Below, piece by piece: positions 1 to 7,966 of a stretch of DNA of 29,730 nt. Source of the DNA: a virus; the IMG/VR virus record IMGVR_UViG_3300017769_000080, positions 1 to 29,730 of that record. One strand, written 5' to 3'. Numbering within the stretch: the first letter of the stretch is position 1; each line of letters opens with the position of its first letter. Under the pieces are notes generated by a model that worked only from the letters and a program-made list of their open reading frames with translations, was not told the origin of the DNA and searched no databases. The translations under genes were made by a program, and so were the position numbers.

Positions 1-135
1 CCATATCCAGGAAATATCGTCACTATAACTCCAACCAACCCTGAAGTCTTTCCTATTGGGTTTGACTCAAATGCTATAGCTGCTGGCGGTGGTGGTGGTG
101 GCGGTGCTGCTGCTGATCCAGAATCATGGAGTTAA
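1..135 (+). CDS. C-terminal end of a structural protein (partial)
   Basis: Frame 1 is open from the window edge to TAA at 133-135 and encodes the last 44 residues of a protein. The tail has a run of seven glycines followed by three alanines and ends in DPESWS. Gly-rich C-termini also occur in the small fibre-like protein at 5537-5956, which ends SSGGGGF. The gene runs directly into the fibre-like gene at 139, whose Shine-Dalgarno GGAG (128-131) lies inside this reading frame, so the two are probably co-transcribed. The missing N-terminus prevents family assignment; virion or tail-fibre protein is an inference from context. Confidence 0.6.
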   Translation, partial: PYPGNIVTITPTNPEVFPIGFDSNAIAAGGGGGGGAAADPESWS

Positions 136-138
136 TCC

Positions 139-2202
139 ATGACCAAAGTAAGAGATATCGCAGCATTCCTTGGTAAGACCGAAAGTTTAAACACAACAAA
201 TAAAACTTTAGCATTTGATAGCAGTGCTGTTACAACTATTACTCCAGCAGTTGTTAGCACTTTAGCTGGCGCAGGTGGGACAATAGTTTATGATTCTGTT
301 GGTCTTTTACCTGCAAGTCCAAGTGACGGTGATCGCGCATGGGTGACAAGTAACAATCGTTTTTATGTAGCAGATAGTTCTTGGCATAATTCTCTTCTTA
401 TCAATATTCCTCCAACAATTAATATTGCAAACTACGACAGTGTTCTAACTGATAGTCAAAGTTTAACAATGACTATTCAAGTAACAGATAGTTTTGAAAA
501 TCCTGATATTATTTCGTTTAATGCTGTTCTTTCGCCCCCAAATATTACCGATAGTGCTATAGCAACTTTTTCACGCGACTCAAGTGTTATTGCTATTGCA
601 ATGAGTCCTGACTCCACAAATGACGCAACATCATTTACGATTACATTTAGTGCAAATGATCAAGTGAATTTATCTACATCTGTAAAAAGTTTTACGATTG
701 ATAAGGGGTTTGTATTAGAACCATTATCACAAATTATCAGTTTATCTGGTTCTACTATAATAAATGCAGATAGTGATCTTGCTGGCGGTACTTTTTCGTT
801 GGGGAGTGGTGATACTTTATCTGACTCTGCATCTTCTATTGAAGCAACTGTTGCAAGTGCTACATTCTTAGATAATACCCAACAAAGTAGAACATCTGCT
901 GGTAATACGACGGGTGTTGACGTTGGTGCAGGAAAAGTTGCAATTCCAACTGGCACTATCGATAGCAGTTATATCGGATGGATATGGTCAGGAACGAGCA
1001 GTGAAACAACAACTGCATCTTATTTTAGAACTGGAAATTCTTCTGGTGGTCAAACCATAGCGCACTTGAGTGAACAACCCGCAACATGGGCGGCAAACTC
1101 GGGAGCAAACAATTTAAGTGCTATGCGTGTTCACGGTGCTGTAGGAGGTAGTTATTACAGAAGTTATTCAGGAGTGGTCTGTACACAATATACGTTAACA
1201 ACAAATGGTGGTTCCACTAGAAAAGGAACTATCCCTATGTATCATTCAGGGAATAGTTTTAAAACCTTTTCTCCATATGCTGATGGTAAAAAATCTGGTT
1301 CAGATCATTTTATTACAATGAAGGTTGATGGATTAACCAGTGGAAATCAGGGAGCAAATTATAATTGGCCAATACCAAGTTGGCAATCTAACTGGAATTA
1401 TAGAAATGTGACCATTAGAGCAAATAACACAAGCTATTTTGGCGGCGGCACGAGTATGCAAACATCTTTTGTATTGGATGGCAACCAATCAAGCAATTTC
1501 CAAGCTGGCGGTGTACTTCACATTGGAGAAAATTCTGGATATAATCAACCAACAAATCAAGAGGTTTATGAAGGTAAATTCTTTACAATCTTAGCGGTAT
1601 GTTATTTTAGTAATTATGGAAACGCATCGCCTTTTAATATGACTACATCATATGGTGGAGGCACTGTAAGTATGTGGTCTGGAGCAAATAATAGTTTATA
1701 TTTTGGAGTAAGAGCAAATCGTTATCAAACAGGAATTATTATATCTGGGAACATGGGATATAACCAAAATACTATGTGGGGTACAACGCTTCAAACATCA
1801 ACATACGCAAACGGAATAAATCAAAATATTCCAATGTATACTCGTAATGCAAATCTATGCAACGAAGTTCATATAATATCGCCAGATTATCCCCTCTTTA
1901 ACAGCAATCATAATTTTGTCACTTCTGGTTATGGTACAGATTTAAGACCAAGTTATTCTGAATGGTCAAGTACAAATAACGCTAGCGGTTCTGCAAACGG
2001 TGCTGCCACCTATCCAATATACACGCGATCATCTGATGCTTATACTCAATTAGAATTAGATCCAAGTCCAGCAGGTGACGGGACTGAGGTTGATATAGGA
2101 ACATCTGTTGTAGGATCATACGTTTGGAAAAATGGCACTAAAATTACAGTGGATGATAATACTGGATTCACTGCAGGCAAATTTTTACAGAAGAAAACAT
2201 AA
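139..2202 (+). CDS. Large tail-fibre/adhesin-like structural protein
   Basis: 687 aa, probably a virion surface protein used in host attachment. Residues 1-95 form an N-terminal module (RDIAAFLGKTE near the start, then a GDxAWV...NRFYVADSSWH segment) that recurs as the whole of the next two genes. About residues 95-195 look like a beta-rich, Ig/cadherin-like domain starting PPTINI, with many Asp-Ser pairs. The rest (about 200-687) is rich in Gly, Asn, Ser, Thr and Tyr, has almost no charge, and resembles beta-structured receptor-binding domains. The start ATG follows GGAG at 128-131. It sits upstream of the gp13-gp15 neck genes. No close family is recognised; the fibre role is inferred from composition, length, the shared anchor-like module and position. 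It could instead be a head or neck whisker protein. Confidence 0.65.
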   Translation: MTKVRDIAAFLGKTESLNTTNKTLAFDSSAVTTITPAVVSTLAGAGGTIVYDSVGLLPASPSDGDRAWVTSNNRFYVADSSWHNSLLINIPPTINIANYDSVLTDSQSLTMTIQVTDSFENPDIISFNAVLSPPNITDSAIATFSRDSSVIAIAMSPDSTNDATSFTITFSANDQVNLSTSVKSFTIDKGFVLEPLSQIISLSGSTIINADSDLAGGTFSLGSGDTLSDSASSIEATVASATFLDNTQQSRTSAGNTTGVDVGAGKVAIPTGTIDSSYIGWIWSGTSSETTTASYFRTGNSSGGQTIAHLSEQPATWAANSGANNLSAMRVHGAVGGSYYRSYSGVVCTQYTLTTNGGSTRKGTIPMYHSGNSFKTFSPYADGKKSGSDHFITMKVDGLTSGNQGANYNWPIPSWQSNWNYRNVTIRANNTSYFGGGTSMQTSFVLDGNQSSNFQAGGVLHIGENSGYNQPTNQEVYEGKFFTILAVCYFSNYGNASPFNMTTSYGGGTVSMWSGANNSLYFGVRANRYQTGIIISGNMGYNQNTMWGTTLQTSTYANGINQNIPMYTRNANLCNEVHIISPDYPLFNSNHNFVTSGYGTDLRPSYSEWSSTNNASGSANGAATYPIYTRSSDAYTQLELDPSPAGDGTEVDIGTSVVGSYVWKNGTKITVDDNTGFTAGKFLQKKT

Positions 2203-2486
2203 TGGGTAGAACAAGAGACATCGCGGCAATATTGGGTAAGACAGAAATTACCAACTCGAATAATGATCGTATCCTCACAATTGATGATAATGGATTTATA
2301 CAAGATTCGAGTTATATAACGGCACTGGCAAGTGCTTCTGGGTTGTCTTTTTTTGAAACAGTTGATTCATTACCAACATCATCACTAACAGCGGGAGATG
2401 AAGCATTTGTTGCTGACTCAAATAAATACTATATTTCAAACGGTTCAGTTTGGTATGGTCGTGTAATGGTAGATAGTTTAGGATAA
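2202..2486 (+). CDS. Short paralogue of the fibre N-terminal module (copy 2)
   Basis: 94 aa. The start ATG shares its A with the TAA stop of the upstream gene (TAATG), so translation is probably coupled. The protein lines up end to end with residues 1-95 of that gene: RDIAAILGKTE at 5-15, a central DSLPTSSLTAGDEAFV stretch, then KYYISNGSVWYG. It lacks the adhesin part completely. The ORF is intact, with no sign of frameshift from a longer gene. It may be a free-standing anchor or cap protein that forms a complex with fibres, or a relic of fibre exchange. Function unknown. Confidence 0.7.
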   Translation: MGRTRDIAAILGKTEITNSNNDRILTIDDNGFIQDSSYITALASASGLSFFETVDSLPTSSLTAGDEAFVADSNKYYISNGSVWYGRVMVDSLG

Positions 2487-2490
2487 GGCA

Positions 2491-2763
2491 ATGGGAAGAT
2501 CGCGTGACATAGCAGATATGCTCAGTAATACTGAGATCTCTAATACTGAAAATAAAAGACTTCTTAATGAGGCATCAAATGTTGGTGTTGATTCAGCATA
2601 TGTTGACGGAGTTGTTGGACAATCATTATCATTTCTTTCTACTCTTGATTCTTTGCCGATTACTTCTCTTCAAGTCGGTCAGCAAGCATATGTAAGTTCA
2701 AATAATCGTTTATACATATCTGATGGTTCTGGTTGGTATCATACATCAGAGTTTGAAGTATAG
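2491..2763 (+). CDS. Short paralogue of the fibre N-terminal module (copy 3)
   Basis: 90 aa, four bases after the previous stop. It is a third copy of the same module: RDIADMLSNTE at 5-15, DSLPITSLQVGQQAYV in the middle, NRLYISDGSGWYH near the end. It also carries the DSAYVDG motif, related to the DSAYV repeats of the protein at 5537. It is clearly homologous to copies 1 and 2 but well diverged, so the duplication is not recent. It is the last gene before the late promoter of the neck operon. Role unknown; probably a virion component. Confidence 0.7.
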   Translation: MGRSRDIADMLSNTEISNTENKRLLNEASNVGVDSAYVDGVVGQSLSFLSTLDSLPITSLQVGQQAYVSSNNRLYISDGSGWYHTSEFEV

Positions 2764-2768
2764 AAACA

Positions 2769-2776
2769 TATAAATA
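2769..2776 (+). promoter_or_regulatory. T4-type late promoter (TATAAATA) for gp13
   Basis: A perfect TATAAATA octamer lies 32 bases before the gp13 start. In T4, gp55-directed late promoters consist of this -10 element alone, with transcription starting about six bases downstream, here near 2782. The resulting short leader keeps the GGAG ribosome site at 2797-2800. Confidence 0.75.
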
Positions 2777-2808
2777 GTCAAAAGACTTTTTAACTTGGAG
2801 ACTATTTT

Positions 2809-3564
2809 ATGGCAGTTCCATCATCTAGACAAGATTTAATAGATTACTGTAAGCGAAGATTAGGTGATCCTGTTATCGAAATAAATGTAGACGATGATCA
2901 GATAGAAGATCGCGTTGATGAAGCATTACAATATTATCAAGAGTATCATGTAGATGCTACCGTCCGCACATATTTGAAACACCTCGTTACTTCTACAGAT
3001 GTTGCAAACGAATATATCCCCCTTTCTAGTAATGTTCTCACAGTAACTAAGATGTTTCCTATATCATCTTCTTTTAATTCTTCTTTTAATTTTTTCGATA
3101 TAAAATATCAAATGATGCTTAATGATATTGCTGACCTGCAAAACTTCGCAGGGGATTTAGCATATTATGAGCAGATGCAACAATACTTATCTTTATTAGA
3201 CGTAAAATTAAACGGAACGCCACAAGTTCAGTTTTCGCGGCATCAGGACAGACTACATGTATTCGGTGATTTTAAAGATGGTGATGTTAAAGCAGGTGAA
3301 TATATCATCGCAGAGATTTATACGATTATAGATCCAGATGAACATACTTCAATTTATAACGACTTATGGTTAAAGGAATACACAACCGCACTGATCAAAC
3401 AACAGTGGGGTGCTAACTTAATCAAATTTGAAGGTGTCCAACTTCCTGGTGGAGTAACATTTAATGGTCGTCAAATTTATGACGATGCTACAACTGAAAT
3501 TCAACAACTAAGAGAAAGAATTAGGTTAGAGTTTGAAATGCCACCTGATTTCTTCTTAGGATAA
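2809..3564 (+). CDS. 13: Neck protein gp13
   Basis: 251 aa, recognised as the gp13 head-completion/neck protein of T4-like phages, which with gp14 forms the ring joining the DNA-filled head to the tail. The N-terminus (MAVPSSRQDLIDYCKRRLG) and the acidic motif DDDQIEDRVDEALQYY at about 27-42 are typical of marine T4-like gp13. It is shorter than T4 gp13 (about 309 aa), as is usual in this group. The ribosome site GGAG at 2797-2800 fixes the start. It heads a 13-14-15 gene run behind a late promoter, as expected for a structural gene made late. Confidence 0.9.
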   Translation: MAVPSSRQDLIDYCKRRLGDPVIEINVDDDQIEDRVDEALQYYQEYHVDATVRTYLKHLVTSTDVANEYIPLSSNVLTVTKMFPISSSFNSSFNFFDIKYQMMLNDIADLQNFAGDLAYYEQMQQYLSLLDVKLNGTPQVQFSRHQDRLHVFGDFKDGDVKAGEYIIAEIYTIIDPDEHTSIYNDLWLKEYTTALIKQQWGANLIKFEGVQLPGGVTFNGRQIYDDATTEIQQLRERIRLEFEMPPDFFLG

Positions 3565-3568
3565 TTTT

Positions 3569-4723
3569 ATGGCGAGAAATTTTTACTTTTCAGAAAAAGT
3601 AAGATCTGAAATGAATCTCTATGAAGATCTAGTCATAGAGGCACTGAAGATATATGGGCAAGACCTGTACTATCTACCAAGACATATCGTTAATGAAGAT
3701 ACGTTACTTGGTGATGATCCTACTTCTAAATTTTCTTCTTCCCATAAAATTGAAATGTATATTGATAATGCCGAAGGTTTTGATGGAGAGGGTGATCTCT
3801 TCACTCGTTTTGGTGTAGAGATACGTGACGAAGTTACTCTGGTTGTTTCTAAGTCTAGATTTGAAACCCAAGTCCGTAGAATGACAACTAGCGGTATTAC
3901 TATAGATCGTCCTGCCGAAGGTGATTTAATTTGGATGCCTTTAACAAATAAAATGTTTGAGATCAGGCATGTAGAACATGAACAACCTTTTTATCAGATT
4001 GAAAATTTACCAGTCTATAAAATGCGTTGTACTTTATTTGAATACACTGGCGAAGACTTCGATAATCAAATTGATGATATTCAAGATATCGAAAAGAACT
4101 TCTCATATCTTTATAAAGTATCACTTGCTGCGCCAAAGAAAGCAACTGCTTCACTGATACAAGATAGCAATGGGGTCGCTTCTATAAGTCTAACTCAGGG
4201 TGGAACTTATTATACAACTCCTCCTACGATTGCATTTATTGGTGGCACAACTTCTGACTCTGCTAATGCAACCGCGACAGTCAGTGGCGGTGCGGTAACA
4301 AGTATCACCCTTACAGATAGTGGGACTTATACAACTGACTCTGCAATCACGATTCAGTTTATCGGTGGATCTGCTATTGATAGTGCTTACAGTATTGGTG
4401 ACAGCGTTGGTCAGACTATCGCTGGTGGCGTGAAGATGAGTGGTGAAATACAAAGAATACAACTAGATTCTTCCGGTGATTCAAGCGTTCACTTATTCCT
4501 ATCAAATGTTGGTGCTGACGATGGTAAGTTCCATACATTTGTCGTTGATGCCGATATTATAAATAACACGCTCGGAGCAGTTACAGGATTATCAGCGAAT
4601 GCGGTCAGTGAAATAAATAATATATCTGCTACAGAGCAAAACGATGAATTCACAAAACAATATGTAGATGATTTTATCGACTTTACTGAAAACAATCCTT
4701 TTGGTGATCCGGAGAATCAATAA
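3569..4723 (+). CDS. 14: Neck protein gp14 with an inserted repeat domain
   Basis: 384 aa. The first 185 residues (MARNFYFSEKVRSEMNLYED..., YLPRHIVNEDTLLGDD, then a FEYTGEDFDNQIDDIQ segment) match gp14, the neck protein that works with gp13 in head completion and head-tail joining. T4 gp14 is about 256 aa; the extra length comes from an insert of about 70 residues (202-272). The insert holds two diverged copies of a GGTYYTTPPTIAFIGG-type unit, then a Ser/Asp-rich linker. The stretch after the insert (about 285-384) ends in DDFIDFTENNPFGDPENQ, a plausible native gp14 C-terminus. The stop overlaps the gp15 start (TAATG). Confidence 0.88.
   Translation: MARNFYFSEKVRSEMNLYEDLVIEALKIYGQDLYYLPRHIVNEDTLLGDDPTSKFSSSHKIEMYIDNAEGFDGEGDLFTRFGVEIRDEVTLVVSKSRFETQVRRMTTSGITIDRPAEGDLIWMPLTNKMFEIRHVEHEQPFYQIENLPVYKMRCTLFEYTGEDFDNQIDDIQDIEKNFSYLYKVSLAAPKKATASLIQDSNGVASISLTQGGTYYTTPPTIAFIGGTTSDSANATATVSGGAVTSITLTDSGTYTTDSAITIQFIGGSAIDSAYSIGDSVGQTIAGGVKMSGEIQRIQLDSSGDSSVHLFLSNVGADDGKFHTFVVDADIINNTLGAVTGLSANAVSEINNISATEQNDEFTKQYVDDFIDFTENNPFGDPENQ
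4172..4385 (+). repeat. Two-copy repeat domain inside gp14
   Basis: Codons 202-238 and 241-272 of gp14 encode two related units: SISLTQGGTYYTTPPTIAFIGG and SITLTDSGTYTTDSAITIQFIGG (quoted here by their cores GGTYYTTPPTIAFIGG and SGTYTTDSAITIQFIGG). Such GxxYxxxPxIxFxGG beta-strand repeats are known in phage virion proteins as surface decorations. The DNA copies are diverged, so the duplication is old. Confidence 0.65.
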
Positions 4724-5523
4724 TGTTTGGTACATACTATTATCATGAAAAGATCCGGAAAACAGTTTCTATATTTGGTAGATTGTTTAATAACCTTTAT
4801 GTCGTTAGATTAGATTCTAATGGAACGGTTTTAAATCAGCAAAAAGTTCCTTTGGCATATGCGCCAAGACAGAAGTATCTTGATAGAATCCGTACAAATC
4901 CAGACCTATTAGAAAATTCTCAGGTTGCTCTTAAACTTCCTAGAATGTCGTTTGAGATTACTAGCATAGCATATGACAACACTCGTCAATTGACGAAAGT
5001 AAGTAATTTTAAAGCACTCGGATTAACTAGCAACGATAGACAAAAGTTTTATTCACCTGTTCCTTACGAAATTGGATTTCAGTTGAACATTATGGCGAAG
5101 AATCAAGATGATGCTTTGCAACTTGTAGAACAGATTTTACCAACTTTTAATCCGCAGTACACACTAACGATCAAACCATTTTCTACTGAATATCCAAATT
5201 TTACTGAAGATATTCCAATTATTATACAAGGTGTTTCTTTCTCTGACGATTTTGATGGAGACCTATCTACTCGAAGAACTATTATATACACTTTAGATTT
5301 TCAAATGAAAGTTTCGTTTTATGGTAATATTTCTTCTGGTGGTATTATTCGTTCTTCTATAGCAGATGTATTCTTAATGGATCAAGGTGCTGGTCAAGAT
5401 TCTGACGTAAAGATTGAAACAATTACGGTTACTCCAAACCCAACTGCTACGATAGGGTTGGATGATAGTGACTTTGGTTTCACCACAGATATAGATTTAA
5501 CATATGATAGTGGTCTATCATAA
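4723..5523 (+). CDS. 15: Tail-sheath stabiliser / tail terminator gp15
   Basis: 266 aa, close to T4 gp15 (272 aa), the hexameric protein that caps the finished tail and connects it to the neck. The N-terminus MFGTYYYHEKIRKTVSIFG and the segment KVPLAYAPRQKYLDRI at about 42-57 are hallmarks of the family. The last 45 or so residues are Asp/Ser-rich (DQGAGQDSDVK..., LDDSDFGF) and look like an added flexible tail. The start codon overlaps the gp14 stop, which implies translational coupling within the neck operon. Confidence 0.92.
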   Translation: MFGTYYYHEKIRKTVSIFGRLFNNLYVVRLDSNGTVLNQQKVPLAYAPRQKYLDRIRTNPDLLENSQVALKLPRMSFEITSIAYDNTRQLTKVSNFKALGLTSNDRQKFYSPVPYEIGFQLNIMAKNQDDALQLVEQILPTFNPQYTLTIKPFSTEYPNFTEDIPIIIQGVSFSDDFDGDLSTRRTIIYTLDFQMKVSFYGNISSGGIIRSSIADVFLMDQGAGQDSDVKIETITVTPNPTATIGLDDSDFGFTTDIDLTYDSGLS

Positions 5524-5536
5524 CAGGAGATAAGAA

Positions 5537-5956
5537 ATGACTATCATACTAAGGTCATCTAAAGGTTCTACATTAACGCATGCAGAAATGGATAACAACT
5601 TTGATGAGTTGTCAAATAGAGTGCTTTTGGGTGCTCCTCAAGTCGAAGCGTTAATAGATTCAGCATATGTACAAGCAAGACAAACAGATGTGGGTTTAGA
5701 TTCTGCTGCAACAATCAATCTGATTGATTCAGCATATGTAACTAATATTGTTCAAACAGCACCAGCATCACCAGTTTTACAAGCATTCAATGCTGCAGAT
5801 AGTGCGACATATAATCAGTTCGGTGCGGGAACAGTAATATTCTTAAATGATGGGGATAACGGTTCTGCTTGCCTTGCTGTTAAAGATAGTGCTAATGGAG
5901 ACTTCAAAATTGTGTCATTTGGAGTAGCGCCATCATCAGGTGGTGGAGGTTTCTAA
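5537..5956 (+). CDS. Small fibre-like structural protein with DSAYV repeats
   Basis: 139 aa, preceded by AGGAG. The N-terminus (ILRSSKGSTLTHAEMDNNFDEL) resembles the short N-terminal motif found on many phage tail-fibre and appendage proteins (R-S/T-x-K-G-x-x-L-T-H-x-E-x-D-x-N-F). Two DSAYV motifs follow (LIDSAYVQARQ and LIDSAYVTNIV), then a mixed region and a Gly-rich end (SSGGGGF). It lies between gp15 and the terminase, where T4 has no gene. Likely a minor virion protein; no precise role can be given. Confidence 0.65.
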   Translation: MTIILRSSKGSTLTHAEMDNNFDELSNRVLLGAPQVEALIDSAYVQARQTDVGLDSAATINLIDSAYVTNIVQTAPASPVLQAFNAADSATYNQFGAGTVIFLNDGDNGSACLAVKDSANGDFKIVSFGVAPSSGGGGF

Positions 5957-5962
5957 TTTATT

Positions 5963-6319
5963 ATGAGTGAAGATAGTAATGTAAAAAATGATTACGATTA
6001 TTCTCGGGACACTTACTACGAATTAATTGAAAAAGGTAAAGAGTCTCTTGAGATGATGGTAGAGGTTGCGCGTGAAAGTGAACATCCTCGTGCTTATGAA
6101 GTGCTATCAGGTATGATAAAAAATATATCAGACGTCAATGATAAATTGATGGATCTGAATAAAAAACAAAAAGATATAAACAAAAGCGAAGACGTGAAAC
6201 AAGTCGAAAATCAGCAGAATAATTATTTCCTTGGATCTACTGCTGACATTCAAAAACTTTTACAAGAAGATGATGCTATAGATGTTGAACCAGAAAGAAT
6301 CGTATCTCGGGAATCCTAA
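5963..6319 (+). CDS. 16: Terminase small subunit gp16
   Basis: 118 aa, shorter than T4 gp16 (164 aa). The small terminase forms a ring that recognises viral DNA and stimulates the gp17 motor during packaging. The sequence is highly charged and helical. The segment DTYYELIEKGKESLEMM and the long helix ending KLMDLNKKQKDINK (about 50-73) fit the central coiled-coil oligomerisation region of gp16. It directly precedes gp17 and overlaps it by 38 bases in another frame, the usual 16-17 arrangement. Identification rests on this position as well as sequence. Confidence 0.82.
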   Translation: MSEDSNVKNDYDYSRDTYYELIEKGKESLEMMVEVARESEHPRAYEVLSGMIKNISDVNDKLMDLNKKQKDINKSEDVKQVENQQNNYFLGSTADIQKLLQEDDAIDVEPERIVSRES

Positions 6320-7889
6320 TGTAAAACGTGACGGTGTTCTTCAACAATGGACACCTGATTTACTCAAGGAATATAAGAGATGCATGAAAGACCCAGCATA
6401 TTTTTGTGAGGAATATGTAAAAGTAATTGCACTTGATTCGGGTCTTGTTCCTTTTAAATTATATGATTATCAAAAAAATATGTTCACCCAATTTGAGGAG
6501 AATCGTTTTAATGTTGTTCTCGCATGTCGTCAATCTGGCAAGTCAATATCCGCCTGCGCGTACCTCCTCTGGTACACACTATTCCACTCTGAAAAAACGG
6601 TCGCAATCCTCGCTAACAAAGGTGCCACTGCGAGAGAAATGTTATCGCGTATTACGCTCATGTTGGAAAATATCCCGTTCTTTCTTCAACCAGGATCCAA
6701 AGCACTCAATAAAGGTTCTTTGGAATTTAGTAATAACTCACGGATCCTTGCGGCTGCAACAAGTGGTAGCTCTATTCGTGGTATGTCAGTTAATCTTCTA
6801 TACTTGGATGAGTTTGCTTTCGTAGAACGTGCTGCAGAGTTTTACACTTCTACATATCCCGTTGTATCATCAGGTAAAGACACTAAAGTTATTATCACCT
6901 CAACTGCTAATGGTATTGGTAATCAATTCCATAAAATATGGGAAGGTGCTGTACAAAACGTAAACGAATTCAAATCGTTTCGTGTTGACTGGTGGGACGT
7001 TCCTGGACGTGATGATGGATGGAAAAAACAAACTATTTCAAACACGTCACAGTTGCAGTTTGATCAAGAGTTTGGTAATACATTCTTTGGGACAGGTGAT
7101 ACACTTATCAATGCCGAAACTTTATTAGGATTGAGAGCAACAAATCCGAAAAAAATATCAGAAGGTGGGAATTTTTTATTATATGAAGAACCCATAAAAG
7201 GTCATGATTATATAATGACTGTTGATGTAAGCAAGGGAAGAGGTCAGGACTATTCTACTTTTAATTTGATCGATATTAGCGTTCGCCCATTTGAACAGGT
7301 TGCTGTATATCGCAATAACACTATCTCGCCATTGCTCTTCCCTAATTTTATTTATAAGTATGCGAAATTATACAATGATGCATACGTCGTGATTGAGGCA
7401 AATGATCAGGGTGGTGTTGTATGTAATGGATTATATCATGATTTAGAATATGAAAATGTTCATGTAGAATCTTCTATAAAAGCAAATGCTATTGGTATTG
7501 AAATTAACAGAAAAACTAAAAGACTCGGTTGCAGTGCCTTTAAAGATCTAATAGAAAATAACAAAATAAAGGTAGTAGACGAGCAAACGATTTTAGAAAT
7601 ATCAACATTTGAAGCAAGGGGTCAATCATATCAGGCATCAGATGGTAATCACGATGACCTTGTTATGAATTTTGTTTTGTTTGGTTATTTTGTTTCTACC
7701 CAATATTTTAGTGATATGACTGATATCAATTTAAAAGATATGATCTTCAGACAAAAGATGAAAGAAATAGATGATGACATGGTTCCATTCGGCATTATAG
7801 ATGACGGAAGCAGTTATATCAATCAAATAGAACAAGAGGATAGAGATGATCGTTGGGCAACGACGGTAGTTTTTGACCCTAATCTTTAA
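6282..7889 (+). CDS. 17: Terminase large subunit gp17
   Basis: 535 aa packaging motor that uses ATP to pump DNA into the prohead and cuts concatemers. Visible motifs: Walker A CRQSGKS at 82-88, Walker B LLYLDE at 172-177 with D176/E177, coupling segment IITSTANG at 204-211, and RNase H-like nuclease residues D315 (TVDVSKGRGQDYS), E372 (VVIEAND) and D458 (NHDDLVMNF). The start at 6282 gives YLGNPNVKRDG...QQWT, which lines up with T4 YMGLPNLKRA...TQWT. The N-terminus is shorter than in T4 (610 aa), as in marine relatives. It overlaps the gp16 gene by 38 bases. No intein or intron interrupts it. Confidence 0.97.
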   Translation: MLNQKESYLGNPNVKRDGVLQQWTPDLLKEYKRCMKDPAYFCEEYVKVIALDSGLVPFKLYDYQKNMFTQFEENRFNVVLACRQSGKSISACAYLLWYTLFHSEKTVAILANKGATAREMLSRITLMLENIPFFLQPGSKALNKGSLEFSNNSRILAAATSGSSIRGMSVNLLYLDEFAFVERAAEFYTSTYPVVSSGKDTKVIITSTANGIGNQFHKIWEGAVQNVNEFKSFRVDWWDVPGRDDGWKKQTISNTSQLQFDQEFGNTFFGTGDTLINAETLLGLRATNPKKISEGGNFLLYEEPIKGHDYIMTVDVSKGRGQDYSTFNLIDISVRPFEQVAVYRNNTISPLLFPNFIYKYAKLYNDAYVVIEANDQGGVVCNGLYHDLEYENVHVESSIKANAIGIEINRKTKRLGCSAFKDLIENNKIKVVDEQTILEISTFEARGQSYQASDGNHDDLVMNFVLFGYFVSTQYFSDMTDINLKDMIFRQKMKEIDDDMVPFGIIDDGSSYINQIEQEDRDDRWATTVVFDPNL

Positions 7890-7900
7890 TTTAAGAATAT

Positions 7901-7908
7901 TATAAATA
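7901..7908 (+). promoter_or_regulatory. T4-type late promoter (TATAAATA) for gp18
   Basis: A perfect TATAAATA octamer 58 bases before the gp18 start. The surrounding 18 bases (AATATTATAAATAAAGGT) are identical to those around the box at 12241, so the conserved late element here may extend beyond the octamer. Expected transcription start near 7914. Confidence 0.78.
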
Positions 7909-7966
7909 AAGGTAAATTGACTGAAATCGTATTATTGAACATATAATTTAACAGAGGAAGATAAAA

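Noticed and set aside
6427-6825. A 132-residue + strand frame inside gp17
   Set aside because: gp17 has all its motifs across this region, and the alternative frame has no start context or recognisable sequence.
7917-7947. TTGACT ... TATAAT before gp18 as a sigma70 promoter
   Set aside because: The spacer is 19 bases and lacks the TGA extension; the perfect late box at 7901 explains gp18 better. A weak second promoter cannot be excluded.
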